From CAWBLP01 sp963789495 (GTDB lineage Bacteria; Pseudomonadota; Alphaproteobacteria; Acetobacterales; Acetobacteraceae), in NCBI GenBank assembly GCA_963789495.1, contig CAWBLP010000014.1:124001-188000 (forward strand): 64,000 nt of DNA, in the 5' to 3' direction. The notes below the pieces were generated by a model. The model did no database searches, was not told the DNA's origin, and saw only the letters and a program-made list of their open reading frames with translations. How positions within the stretch are numbered: the first letter of the stretch is position 1; every line of letters begins with the position of its first letter. This document shows positions 8,578 to 17,284 of the stretch, in pieces. Position numbers and translations under genes: made by a program.

Positions 8578-9594
8578 ATGTTCTCTTTCTACACTCGTAT
8601 CGGACCCGCCCGCTATCGGGAGCGCTATGGCCTGGCGTTCGAACAGTTCGCCGCGGGCCAGCGGTTTCGCCATCGGCCCGGGGTCACGCTGTCGCAACAG
8701 GACAACGTGGAGGAAGCGCTGGACACGCTGAACGGCGCAATGCTGCATTATGATGCGCATTACGCCGCCGCCACCGCCTGGCAGCGCCCGTTGATGGTGA
8801 GCACACTGACACTGCAACGCCTGATCGGCATGGCCAGCAAGACCTATGGCCGGCGCAGCGCCATCCTGGGCTTCGACGAGATCATCCTGAACGGGCCGCT
8901 GTTCGGCGGCGACACGCTTTATGCGGCCTCCGAAGTGCTGGCCTGCGATCCGTCCCGCCGCAGCATCACGGTGCGGCTGACCGGACACAAGCCGGACAAC
9001 AGCGAAGTGGCGCGCTGCATCTGCCGCATGGCCATGGCGGCAGCAGATGCAGCGGACGCGCCGCCGGCCGATGAAGATCGTTTCGCCGCCTACCATGCTG
9101 CGGAGGATGGCAGCATGGTGGAACAATGCGGTCTGTACTTCGAGGATTGCCGATCCGGCGATCGCGTCGTGCATGCACCGCGCCGCAGCTTCTATCCTGA
9201 GGAGGTGGCGACGCATGCCTGGCGCTCGCTGGAACTGGCACCGCAACACCAAGATCTGGCATGGCTGGCACAGGAAGGCCGCGCGCCGACGGTGCCGGAG
9301 CCGTTCCTGATCGGTGCGGTCACCGCGCTGACCACCCGCTGCTTCGGCCGTGTGTCCGCCAATCTCGGCTGGAAGGATGTCGAATTGCCGCTGCCGGTGC
9401 AGGTCGGCGACACGATCGAGGCGGAGTCAGCGATCCTGGAGGCTCGTGAGTCACGATCCCGCCCCGATGAGGGCATCGTTTCCGTTGCAACCACAGCTTG
9501 CAACCAGCGTGCCGAGACAGTGCTGCGCTTTCATCGCACCCTGCTGGTGTATCGCCGCCACGCGGAAGGGCTGTACCGCAAGGCCGGATACTGA
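8578..9594 (+). CDS. MaoC-like double-hotdog hydratase (mesaconyl/itaconyl-CoA hydratase type)
   Basis: A 338-residue protein made of two tandem hotdog-like halves. The length, the opening FYTRIGPARYRERYGLAFEQFAAGQRF and the ASKTYGRRSAILGFDEI segment resemble beta-methylmalyl-CoA dehydratase (mesaconyl-CoA hydratase) and similar MaoC double-hotdog enzymes. These add or remove water at a CoA thioester double bond. A GGAG site lies upstream of the ATG. Its divergent neighbour is a hydroxyacyl-CoA-type dehydrogenase, the logical next enzyme. The exact acyl group cannot be told from sequence alone. Confidence 0.75.
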   Translation: MFSFYTRIGPARYRERYGLAFEQFAAGQRFRHRPGVTLSQQDNVEEALDTLNGAMLHYDAHYAAATAWQRPLMVSTLTLQRLIGMASKTYGRRSAILGFDEIILNGPLFGGDTLYAASEVLACDPSRRSITVRLTGHKPDNSEVARCICRMAMAAADAADAPPADEDRFAAYHAAEDGSMVEQCGLYFEDCRSGDRVVHAPRRSFYPEEVATHAWRSLELAPQHQDLAWLAQEGRAPTVPEPFLIGAVTALTTRCFGRVSANLGWKDVELPLPVQVGDTIEAESAILEARESRSRPDEGIVSVATTACNQRAETVLRFHRTLLVYRRHAEGLYRKAGY

Positions 9595-9597
9595 GGT

Positions 9598-9954
9598 CTA
9601 TCGGCCGCCATCCAGCGCCTGCTCGAATCGCACGGACACCGCGGCACTCGCGATCACGGCGGTATCGGTGCCGGATTCGTCCGGCACATCCAGCCCGCCT
9701 TTCACCACCTTCACCGACGCCTTGCCGTGCGGCAGCGACGCCTGGATTGCCGCGGCGTCCACCTTGTCCGGCTGCTGCACCCCGATCGTGACTTCGACCA
9801 GCATGGTTTTGGAATCCAGCCCGAGCGACCGGATCAGACTGAGAGAGCTGTGATGCAGTGCGTCCTGCACGGCGCGCAGGGCCGCCTTCGTGTAGTCGCC
9901 GCCGTGCAGGTCGTTGCCGGCGCCGAGTTCCAGGATGACTCGCTTGCTTGGCAT
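9598..9954 (-). CDS. Lin0512 family protein, copy 2
   Basis: A 118-residue protein of the Lin0512 family, with KRVILELGAGNDLHG at the start and PHGKASVKVVKGGLDVPDESGTD in the C-terminal half. No function is established for the family. It is a paralogue of the gene immediately upstream (12-base gap), the two being alike over nearly their whole length, about half of residues identical by eye. Conserved charged residues near E-x-G-x-G-x-D and the absence of a signal peptide suggest a small soluble, perhaps oligomeric, protein. Last gene of a three-gene unit. Confidence 0.75.
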   Translation of the reverse strand: MPSKRVILELGAGNDLHGGDYTKAALRAVQDALHHSSLSLIRSLGLDSKTMLVEVTIGVQQPDKVDAAAIQASLPHGKASVKVVKGGLDVPDESGTDTAVIASAAVSVRFEQALDGGR

Positions 9955-9966
9955 GGGAGCGGCCTT

Positions 9967-10308
9967 TCAGAGGATGTCGAGCCGCACAACGGCGGCAGCA
10001 TGTGCGATCAGCGTGGCATTGGTGCCGGCATCGTTGGGAATCTCCAGCCCGCCTTGCACCACCTTCACCGTGCCGGTGCCATGCGGCAGCACCGCGAGCA
10101 CCGCTGCCTGGTCCACTCGTTCCGGCTGCGGCACTCCGATGATGACTTCGACCTGCATCGAGTCAACGTCCAGGCCGAGCGCGTTGGCGACGCTCAGGGA
10201 GTTGTGCCACAGCGCATCGCGGAGTGCGCGTACCGCCGCCTTGGTCGGGTCGACGCCGCGTATGTCAGTGCCCATGCCGATTTCCAGCACCACGCGTTTC
10301 ATTGCCAT
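9967..10308 (-). CDS. Lin0512 family protein, copy 1
   Basis: A 113-residue Lin0512 family protein: KRVVLEIGMGTDIRG near the start, TKAAVRALRDALWHNSLS in the middle, and PHGTGTVKVVQGGLEIPNDAGT later. Its ATG follows the TGA of the 109-residue gene upstream by one base (TGATATG), so the two are probably translationally coupled. A second in-frame ATG lies two codons downstream. Function is unknown. The adjacent paralogue suggests a heteromeric assembly or a recent duplication followed by divergence. Confidence 0.75.
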   Translation of the reverse strand: MAMKRVVLEIGMGTDIRGVDPTKAAVRALRDALWHNSLSVANALGLDVDSMQVEVIIGVPQPERVDQAAVLAVLPHGTGTVKVVQGGLEIPNDAGTNATLIAHAAAVVRLDIL

Positions 10309-10309
10309 A

Positions 10310-10639
10310 TCAGCTTGTCTCCCTGGCCAGCTCGATCAATGCACGCAGATATTCCTCGCCGCTCTCCACCCACAGTTCCTGACCGATGCGACTGCGAAAA
10401 TCGTAGGCGCGCAGTTCGAATTCCGCCATGCCGTCGAATTCGTCGAGCCAATTGCAGATCGCCCGCAGCTCCTGATACAGCGGACTGTCGCGCAGCGCCC
10501 GCACCTCCGCGGCAAGTTGCTGCAGGTGCTGTGCAACCTCCGCGCTCTGGGTGTCGGATGGATCGGCGTCCACCCTGCGCAGGCGCCGTTCGGCCGCGTT
10601 CTCCAACTCGACGGCTTCGCGGGCGTCGTCGTCGGTCAT
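10310..10639 (-). CDS. Hypothetical protein at the head of the Lin0512 operon
   Basis: A 109-residue acidic, helix-rich soluble protein that I do not recognise. It has an N-terminal coiled-coil-like stretch of alternating charged residues (TDDDAREAVELENAAERRLRR) and a tail rich in Leu/Glu (LRAYDFRSRIGQELWVESGEEYL). I chose the ATG at 10639, because upstream codons look like non-coding GC-rich translation. Tight coupling to two Lin0512 genes suggests that it works with them. Confidence 0.55.
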   Translation of the reverse strand: MTDDDAREAVELENAAERRLRRVDADPSDTQSAEVAQHLQQLAAEVRALRDSPLYQELRAICNWLDEFDGMAEFELRAYDFRSRIGQELWVESGEEYLRALIELARETS

Positions 10640-10897
10640 ACGCTGTCGGGGCCGGCATTGCGGTCGACGGCACCCTGCCCGCGCGGCAGGGCGCAGGTTC
10701 GGCACCCACGACTCCTCAATGTCATCGCCGGCACGTCATGGACGCCGAACCTGCGCCCGGCACGATGCGGTACGGTGGGCAGCTTCCATCCTAACGCGCA
10801 TGGCGCCTTTGCCGGCCCTGACGGGAAGGGATTGATTTCCCACCCGACATGAAGCTGGAGGATGATCACGAATCCCTCCATCAATCGGCCCTAAGCC

Positions 10898-12088
10898 TCA
10901 CTTCGCCAGTTCCGGCTGCCGCACCTTGCTGCCCTTGAACGCCGGCATGACCTCCTTGGCGAAACGCTCCAGCTGCTCCAGCGCCTCCGACTTCGGCACC
11001 CCGACCGACAGGCTGACGGAAATGTGGTCCAGGCCGGGGTATTGCTGCTCCAGCTTCTTCAGGTGCTCGATGATGTCGTCCGCAGACCCGGTCAGGAAGC
11101 CACCGGCGTTCACCGCGCCCTCGATATTCGGCAGTTTGGCGGTTGGCGCGCGCTTGGGATCGCGCATGATCTCGATCTGCTCGTCGGTCATCGCACGCAC
11201 CAGGCGCAGCTCGCCGAACATCTTCATGTTCTCTTCGTAATATTTCCGCGCGCGACGGATTCCTTCTTCCTTGCTGTCGGCCATGTAGAAATGGAAGCCG
11301 AAGCACAGTCGCTCGCCCAGCGCGATCGGCTTGCCGATCCTCGCATGCGCATCCTGCCAGGCCAGCACGACCTTGTGCATCGCGCCACCTTCCGCAGAGC
11401 CGCCGCCGACCATGCCCTGAATGCCATGCTTGGCCATGAAATCCAGCGCGCGCTGCGAGCCACCCTGGATCGGCTGCCAGCATTCCACCGGCAGGCGCAG
11501 CGGGCGCGGCACCAGCGTCAGTTCCTTCAGCGCATAACCGCGATACGGGACTTCCGGCGGCAGCGTGTAGTGCTTGCCCTTGTGGCTGAACGACTCCTCA
11601 TTGAACGCCTTGAAGATGATATCGGCCTGTTCCTCGAACAGCTCACGATTGGCATCCTGGTCCAGCAGCGGCGAGCCGAAGGTTTCCACCTCGCGCGTGT
11701 GGTAGCCGCGGCCAAGGCCGAACACGACGCGGCCCTTCGAGAGGATATCCGCCATCGCGTAATCCTCGGCCAGGCGCAGCGGATGCCACATCGGCGCAAT
11801 GTTGAAACCGCAGCCGATCCGCAGGTTCTTCGTCACATGCGTGAGGTGCAGCGCCATCATCAGCACGTTGGGGATGCACTCGGTGCCCTCACGCTGGAAA
11901 TGATGCTCCGCCATCCAGAACGTCTCGTAACCGAGACCATCCATCAGCACTGCCATGGACTGCGCCTTGTCCAGCGCGGTCGCCAGATGGGCGTTGTCGT
12001 AGCGGCGGTCGTTGATCGGCGTGCCCGCATAGCCAACATTGTCCAGATCGACATGGCCGGCATACAGGCTGTCGAATTTCGTGATCAT
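10898..12088 (-). CDS. LLM class flavin-dependent oxidoreductase
   Basis: A 396-residue luciferase-like monooxygenase (bacterial luciferase TIM-barrel fold). Family features are FWMAEHHFQREGTECIPN near residue 60, LRIGCGFNIAPMWHPLRLAED, and GRVVFGLGRGYHTREVETFG, the phosphate-binding loop region. Such enzymes use FMNH2 or F420 to oxidise small organics. The ATG at 12088 has a strong GGGAGGA site; the longer frame upstream overlaps the divergent dioxygenase promoter. The gene is divergent from a LigB-type dioxygenase, so an aromatic or alkyl substrate is possible, but this is only context. Confidence 0.85.
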   Translation of the reverse strand: MITKFDSLYAGHVDLDNVGYAGTPINDRRYDNAHLATALDKAQSMAVLMDGLGYETFWMAEHHFQREGTECIPNVLMMALHLTHVTKNLRIGCGFNIAPMWHPLRLAEDYAMADILSKGRVVFGLGRGYHTREVETFGSPLLDQDANRELFEEQADIIFKAFNEESFSHKGKHYTLPPEVPYRGYALKELTLVPRPLRLPVECWQPIQGGSQRALDFMAKHGIQGMVGGGSAEGGAMHKVVLAWQDAHARIGKPIALGERLCFGFHFYMADSKEEGIRRARKYYEENMKMFGELRLVRAMTDEQIEIMRDPKRAPTAKLPNIEGAVNAGGFLTGSADDIIEHLKKLEQQYPGLDHISVSLSVGVPKSEALEQLERFAKEVMPAFKGSKVRQPELAK

Positions 12089-12217
12089 TGCGTGTCCTCC
12101 CGTTGGGATTGCGCTGCCCAGGGCAAACCATCGTAGAGTAGGATTCGTGGCTGGCAACCTTGGGCGCGCAGGACAACAAGCGCTGCCCAGGCAAGACCAT
12201 CCCCGGGGAGGCGTGTC

Positions 12218-13153
12218 ATGGCCCGTCTGGTCGCCGCATTCGGTTCCTCTCACAGCCCGATGCTGTCAGCGTCGCTGGAGGATTGGCAGGGCGATCTGTT
12301 CGTCAGGCGGGATCGGGCGCGCAGCCTGCTCGATCTCGACGGCAATCCGACCAGCTATGACGATTTGGTGCAGCACGCGCCGGCCGACGCCGCGCAGCGC
12401 ATCACGCCCGAGCGATTGGTGCAGCGTCACACGGAAATGCGCGCCGCCATCGCACGCCTGGCCGAAGACATCGCGGCTGCGAAGCTCGATGCGCTGGTCG
12501 TGATCGGCGACGACCAGGAGGAAATGTTCGATCACACCAACATGCCGGCGATCGGCCTGTATTACGGTGACACGATCCGCATGCACGAGCCAGGCGGCGC
12601 CGATACGACATTCCCCTGCCATCCGGCGCTCAGCCATCACCTGATCACGGCGCTCGGGCAGCAGGGGTTCGACCTGTCGGTGATGCAGACCACGACGCCC
12701 GACCGCGCGGAGGGTCACGCATTTTCCTACGTACACCGGACCTGCATGCACGAGGCCGTGGTACCGATCGTGCCGGTCTTCCTCAATGCCTACTATCCAC
12801 CGAACCAGCCGACCCCGGCGCGCTGCTTCGCACTGGGCCAGGCGCTGGCACAGGCAATCACCACATCGCCGTTGGACCTGCGCGTCGGTCTGCTGGCATC
12901 CGGCGGACTCAGCCACTTTGTGGTGGACGAAGCCTTCGACCGCGCCATCATCGATGCAATGCGCCGCAAGGACCGCGACTTCTTCCTCGCCGCACCGTTG
13001 CAGAAACTGCAGTCCGGCAGCTCGGAAATCCGCAACTGGATCTGTCTCGCCGGCGCGCTCGGGACGCTCGATCTCGCCTGGGTCAGCTATGTTCCGGGAT
13101 ATCGCACGCCCGCACTCACCGGCACCGGCCTGTGCTTCGCCAGCTTCCACTGA
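12218..13153 (+). CDS. LigB-type (class III) extradiol ring-cleavage dioxygenase family protein
   Basis: A 311-residue protein of the protocatechuate 4,5-dioxygenase beta-subunit/LigB family. An N-terminal His in FGSSHSPML (about residue 12), an acidic metal-site region VVIGDDQEEMFDHTN (about residues 94-108), and a later His-containing GGLSHFVVDE (about residue 230) are placed as expected for the non-heme Fe(II) site. It would open a catecholic ring if catalytically active. No alpha subunit (LigA) is adjacent. A GGGGAGG site precedes the start. Confidence 0.8.
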   Translation: MARLVAAFGSSHSPMLSASLEDWQGDLFVRRDRARSLLDLDGNPTSYDDLVQHAPADAAQRITPERLVQRHTEMRAAIARLAEDIAAAKLDALVVIGDDQEEMFDHTNMPAIGLYYGDTIRMHEPGGADTTFPCHPALSHHLITALGQQGFDLSVMQTTTPDRAEGHAFSYVHRTCMHEAVVPIVPVFLNAYYPPNQPTPARCFALGQALAQAITTSPLDLRVGLLASGGLSHFVVDEAFDRAIIDAMRRKDRDFFLAAPLQKLQSGSSEIRNWICLAGALGTLDLAWVSYVPGYRTPALTGTGLCFASFH

Positions 13154-13255
13154 CCCGGAGCACGAACGCCGCCATGGAAGCAACACCGACGCGCCGGCTC
13201 GGACTGGCGGGAACGGGGAGATGCCCGGCATCGGTCCGCCGGGAGCGAGCCGCAC

Positions 13256-14236
13256 GTGCTTGAAAAGACCTTTCAGCGCCTTGGCAATTGGAAAGCCGGC
13301 GGCAAACTGCCGGAGACCACGCACGACGAGCAGGAAATCCAGGAACTGGGCAACTGCCTGCGACGTCTGCTCTATTCCCCTCACCCGCTGCGAAAACGTC
13401 TCCAGCAGCTCGGCGCGAGCGTGGTGCCGGCCAACTTCTACTCGGAAATCCCGACCATCGAGGATATCGAAGGAAGCGCCGGCAACGGCGTTCGTTATGA
13501 TGCCGTGTTCGATCGCCCGCATATGCTGGACGTGCTGGCCCAACTTGCGCCCTATGCGGCGGAATTCGCGCCATCGATCGACGCATCGGATGCAACTGAA
13601 TTTGCCTGGAAGGGCGGTCCGTTTTCGTTCAGCGATGCCATGGCGTATTATTGTTTCGTCCGGCAACGGAGACCGAAAACCATCATCGAAATCGGCAGCG
13701 GCTGGTCCACACTGGTGGCACACGCGGCGATCCGCAAGAACGGCGTCGGCACCATCGTCTGCATAGAGCCGTATCCTGCGGATTTTCTGTCCCGGATTGA
13801 GTCCGTCTCGGCGATTGTGCGCAAACGCGTGCAGGAGATCGACACTCGGTTCTTTGATGATCGGCTGGCGGATGGGGACATCCTGTTCATCGACAGCACG
13901 CACACGGTCAAGCGCGGCTCGGACTGCCTGCACATCTATCTGCAGATCCTGCCGAGGCTGCGCGCCAATCTGGCCATCCATGCGCACGACATTTTCCTGC
14001 CTCTGGCCCAACCGACCCGTCACATGCTGGATCTGCAAATCTACTGGACCGAGCAGTACCTGCTCTACGCCTATCTGCTCGGCAATGACCGAACCAAGGT
14101 GGCGTACGGCAGCGCCTGGCATATGCTGGAAAATACCGACGCACTGCGCCAATTCATGTGTGGCCGCTACCCGCCTGGCGGCGGTTCGTTCTGGTTCACC
14201 CAGAAACCGGCCGCGCCCGCCTCGGCGGGGGCGTGA
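13256..14236 (+). CDS. Class I SAM methyltransferase-like protein
   Basis: A 326-residue protein starting at a GTG with a GGGAGCGAG site upstream. The central IIEIGSGWSTLVAHAAI (about residues 141-157) is a SAM-binding motif I, followed by IVCIEPYP, and DILFIDSTHTVKRGSD resembles the Methyltransf_24 group often tied to surface polysaccharide or sugar methylation. The C-terminal PPGGGSFWFTQ is characteristic of that group. It converges with the sulfotransferase-methyltransferase gene, which suggests a decoration function, though no substrate is visible. Confidence 0.7.
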   Translation: MLEKTFQRLGNWKAGGKLPETTHDEQEIQELGNCLRRLLYSPHPLRKRLQQLGASVVPANFYSEIPTIEDIEGSAGNGVRYDAVFDRPHMLDVLAQLAPYAAEFAPSIDASDATEFAWKGGPFSFSDAMAYYCFVRQRRPKTIIEIGSGWSTLVAHAAIRKNGVGTIVCIEPYPADFLSRIESVSAIVRKRVQEIDTRFFDDRLADGDILFIDSTHTVKRGSDCLHIYLQILPRLRANLAIHAHDIFLPLAQPTRHMLDLQIYWTEQYLLYAYLLGNDRTKVAYGSAWHMLENTDALRQFMCGRYPPGGGSFWFTQKPAAPASAGA

Positions 14237-14254
14237 TGGCGTCCCCGCCCCCGC

Positions 14255-15763
14255 TCACCTGCGCGCGACATACAGACCACGGTTCCTGACCGGGCGTTCC
14301 AGCGTGGTCACCTGCCCCAACCCGGCAAATGCCAGCATCGCATGGATGCATTTTTCCGTCGGCATCCATTTCGGGACGGAATGAACCCCCTCCACCGGAG
14401 GCTGCAGGTAGAGGTAGGCATCATCGTTTTGCTCGTGCAGGGCACTTTCCAGATAGATCATGTCCGTCATCCCGGCCACGATATCCAGCCCCAGTTGCGG
14501 ATTGCGCAGGTGGTACAGCAGCGCGATCATCAACACACTATCAAACCGCTCCTTGCTGCCCGCAAACGATTCCAGTGAGGCAACCCGCGTGGTTATGGTC
14601 TTGATGCTGAGGTGTTCGATCAGCCAGTCGAGCCGCTGGATCATGGCTTTCGAAGCATCGACCGCCAGTACGGTCGCGCCGCGGCGCGCGAGCTCGATGG
14701 CGAAGAACCCGTCGGCGCAGCCAATGTCGAGAATGCGAACGCCGCTCAGATCGGCGGGAAGCACCTGCTGCAGAATGCGCCACCGGCTCAGCGGATGATC
14801 GAGCGGCTGTGGGCCTGACGATGCCGCGATGTCGCGCGTCTTCAGTCCGTTCGTCAGCTCGATCTGGTGAAACCAGGGACCCAGTTCTTTGACCTTTGCG
14901 ATGAGGCCGTCGTCCGTGTCGGTCATGCTGCAAGCCTCGGAACCATGCACTGTCACCGGTGTAGCGGGTGGCGACGTGGGATCGATGTAGCCATAGCGGC
15001 CTGCCACGATCGCCGTCTGCGCGAGGACCGCGGCACCATGCCGGTCAAGGAACGCGGTCCGGTCGAGCGGTCTTGCATCCTCGGATCGAGCCGAACTGTC
15101 GGCCTGCGACGCGGGATCGAAGCTGCTGTTGACCCGCCGCCGCGCGAGGAACTGCGACACGTGGTCCGGCATCGTCAGCCCCAGTCGCGCGCCGAGTGCC
15201 GCAGCGACCGAAGCGGGATCGCTCAGCATCTGCTCCTGTCGCACTTCCAGGACCCGATCGGGATGGGCATCGGCCAGACGTGCGCCGGCCACCACATAAT
15301 CGCACCAGGTCTTCACCGCCTGGTCCAGATCGCGCGCCCAGGGTGGCGGGAAGCCGGAACTCAGCATGGAAAGGCAGACCAAGCGCGGATCCCGGACCAC
15401 GTGGATGATGTGGGCATCGGGAAACATCTGCAGCAGCTGCTCGCCCACCAGGATGTTCTCGGGCGATCCGTCGATCCAGCGGAGACCACCGGAGCGCGAC
15501 GCCACCAGCGCGTCCAGGCCAACCCCAATATGTTGCAGGAATTCTGTCGAAGAGACGCCGTGCTTGTCGAGCCATGATCCCTCGGCACTTGCTTGCCTGA
15601 AGGATTGGTCCACGCATCCCAATGCCGGCGACAGGAGGTAGTAGAAAAAATGCGTCTCGGCGGACGTCCATAATCCTGGATGGTTGGCGAGCGCCCAACT
15701 CAATGCGGAGGTTCCCGACCTCGGGCAGCCGGCGACGAATACCGGGCCGCACTGGTTCGTCAT
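14255..15763 (-). CDS. Sulfotransferase-methyltransferase fusion protein
   Basis: A 502-residue two-domain protein. Residues 8-260 form a PAPS-dependent sulfotransferase: GCPRSGTS (13-20) is the 5'-phosphosulfate loop, and IIHVVRDPRLVCLSM (about 119-133) is the 3'-phosphate loop. Residues 285-502 form a class I methyltransferase of the CmoB-like type: LGPWFHQIEL then ILDIGCADGFFA (344-355) with VLAVDASKAM. The domains are joined by a linker that contains an internal Met at residue 280 with GAGG eight bases upstream (position 14926), so the second domain could also be made alone. No separate stop or frameshift lies between them. Confidence 0.85.
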   Translation of the reverse strand: MTNQCGPVFVAGCPRSGTSALSWALANHPGLWTSAETHFFYYLLSPALGCVDQSFRQASAEGSWLDKHGVSSTEFLQHIGVGLDALVASRSGGLRWIDGSPENILVGEQLLQMFPDAHIIHVVRDPRLVCLSMLSSGFPPPWARDLDQAVKTWCDYVVAGARLADAHPDRVLEVRQEQMLSDPASVAAALGARLGLTMPDHVSQFLARRRVNSSFDPASQADSSARSEDARPLDRTAFLDRHGAAVLAQTAIVAGRYGYIDPTSPPATPVTVHGSEACSMTDTDDGLIAKVKELGPWFHQIELTNGLKTRDIAASSGPQPLDHPLSRWRILQQVLPADLSGVRILDIGCADGFFAIELARRGATVLAVDASKAMIQRLDWLIEHLSIKTITTRVASLESFAGSKERFDSVLMIALLYHLRNPQLGLDIVAGMTDMIYLESALHEQNDDAYLYLQPPVEGVHSVPKWMPTEKCIHAMLAFAGLGQVTTLERPVRNRGLYVARR

Positions 15764-15899
15764 CAGGCTCGCTCCGCGCTACATTTGCTCTGGAAGAACA
15801 CATCCTACGGTAGAAATCCACACAATGAATCTCGGATCCGTAGAATCAGATGCGGCTATTACTCGCCTTCGGCGATATCCGCCCGTCGAATAGCCGAAG

Positions 15900-17171
15900 C
15901 TACGCGGCCCCGCCCTGCACCGCCGGCTCCCCGGGCTGCCGACGCCCCGGGCGGCGGTCACGCAGTACCAGCGACCCGATCACCACCAGGTTGGCCAGAT
16001 TGAACACCACCCCCAGGGCGAAGGCCGGCGCGTAGATCGCGTAATGGTCGTACAGCGCGCCGCCCAGCCAACTGCCGAACGCCATGCCGGTCATGCCGGT
16101 GAACAGCAGCGTCGGCACCCGCCAGGCCGCTTCGGAGGACGGAAACAGCTCACGGATGGCCAGGGCGTAGGACGGGATGATCCCGGAAAACCCAAGCCCG
16201 AATCCGGCGGCCACCAGGAACAGTCCGGCCTCATTCTGGGTCAGCAGGAAGCAGCCGATCGCCAGCGCCTGGCAGGCGGACCCCGCCAGCACCGCCCGCA
16301 ACCCTCCGGCGCGATCGCCGAACCAGCCCCAGAACTGGCGGCTGACGAAGGCGCAGGCCAGCAGCACCGACAGCATGGCCGCACCCTCGGTCGCGGGAAT
16401 GCCCAGGTCACTGCAATAGGCGACAAGATGGGAAGCCGGCAGTGCCATCGGCACGCAGCAGAGGAAGGCCGCCAGGCACAACAGCCCCTGCAGGACGTTG
16501 GGAGGCAGGCCGAGCACGGCGCGTCGCTGCTGGGCGGGACTGGCGTAGCTGGCCGGGTGGAGCGATTCGGGCGCCGGCTTCAGCATGAACAGGGTGAGCG
16601 GCAGGATCAGCACCAGCATGAATCCGGCAAAGGCGAGCATGGTGGCCTGCCAGCCGTACCAGGCCATGCCGCGCTCGAACAGAGGCGGCCAGATGATGCC
16701 CGCGATGTACTGACCCGAGGAGATCAGCGCCAGGGCAGTGCCACGCCGGCGATCGAACCAGCGGCTGACATAGATCAGCAGCGGGGCGTACAGAGCGCCA
16801 TTGCCGACCAGGCCGATCAGCAGGCCATGCCCGACATACAGCGCCGGAATGCTGCCGCTGGAGGCAACCGCGAGACCCGCCGCGGTCATCGTCCCGCCGA
16901 TACTGGTGGCAGCGCGGATGCCAATGCGGTCGGCCAGCCACCCCATCAGGATTCCGCCGACTCCCGTGCCGACCCAGGTCAGCGCCCCGGCAAGGGCGAT
17001 GACGGATCGCTCGCTGTGCAGTGCCTGCTGGATCGGCTTCAGGCCGACCACCACCATCAAAGGCGCGCCAAAGGCGACGGCGAGAATGGCGAGCGCCACG
17101 CAGGCGGCAATCCAGGAGCCGCGCCCCTCGATGCTCTCGTCGTGGCGCGTGAGTGCCCCGCTGTCCGGCAT
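15900..17171 (-). CDS. MFS transporter
   Basis: A 423-residue 12-helix MFS carrier. The helix 2-3 loop GWLADRIGIRAAT is motif A, and GDRAGGLRAVLAG between helices 8 and 9 is its repeat. Overall form resembles monocarboxylate or oxalate/formate-type carriers. I took the ATG at 17171 with an upstream GGGGGAAGC site, because the longer frame overlaps the start of the divergent CoA-transferase gene. Being divergent from a CaiB-type gene, it may import the carboxylate that the transferase activates; that is inference. Confidence 0.8.
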   Translation of the reverse strand: MPDSGALTRHDESIEGRGSWIAACVALAILAVAFGAPLMVVVGLKPIQQALHSERSVIALAGALTWVGTGVGGILMGWLADRIGIRAATSIGGTMTAAGLAVASSGSIPALYVGHGLLIGLVGNGALYAPLLIYVSRWFDRRRGTALALISSGQYIAGIIWPPLFERGMAWYGWQATMLAFAGFMLVLILPLTLFMLKPAPESLHPASYASPAQQRRAVLGLPPNVLQGLLCLAAFLCCVPMALPASHLVAYCSDLGIPATEGAAMLSVLLACAFVSRQFWGWFGDRAGGLRAVLAGSACQALAIGCFLLTQNEAGLFLVAAGFGLGFSGIIPSYALAIRELFPSSEAAWRVPTLLFTGMTGMAFGSWLGGALYDHYAIYAPAFALGVVFNLANLVVIGSLVLRDRRPGRRQPGEPAVQGGAA

Positions 17172-17284
17172 CCTTGCTGCTTCCCCCGCTTCCGTCCCGA
17201 CCGCCGGGTTTTCGCGGCGTGATACCCGACCTATAAGCGCCGGAGATGGTTGGGCACCAGCCCGCCGGCAAGGGAGAAAGATGC

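Noticed and set aside
12266..14152. A 628-codon minus-strand open frame
   Set aside because: It lies opposite the LigB and methyltransferase genes, which have clear motifs; its His/Arg/Gln-rich composition is typical of antisense in high-GC DNA.
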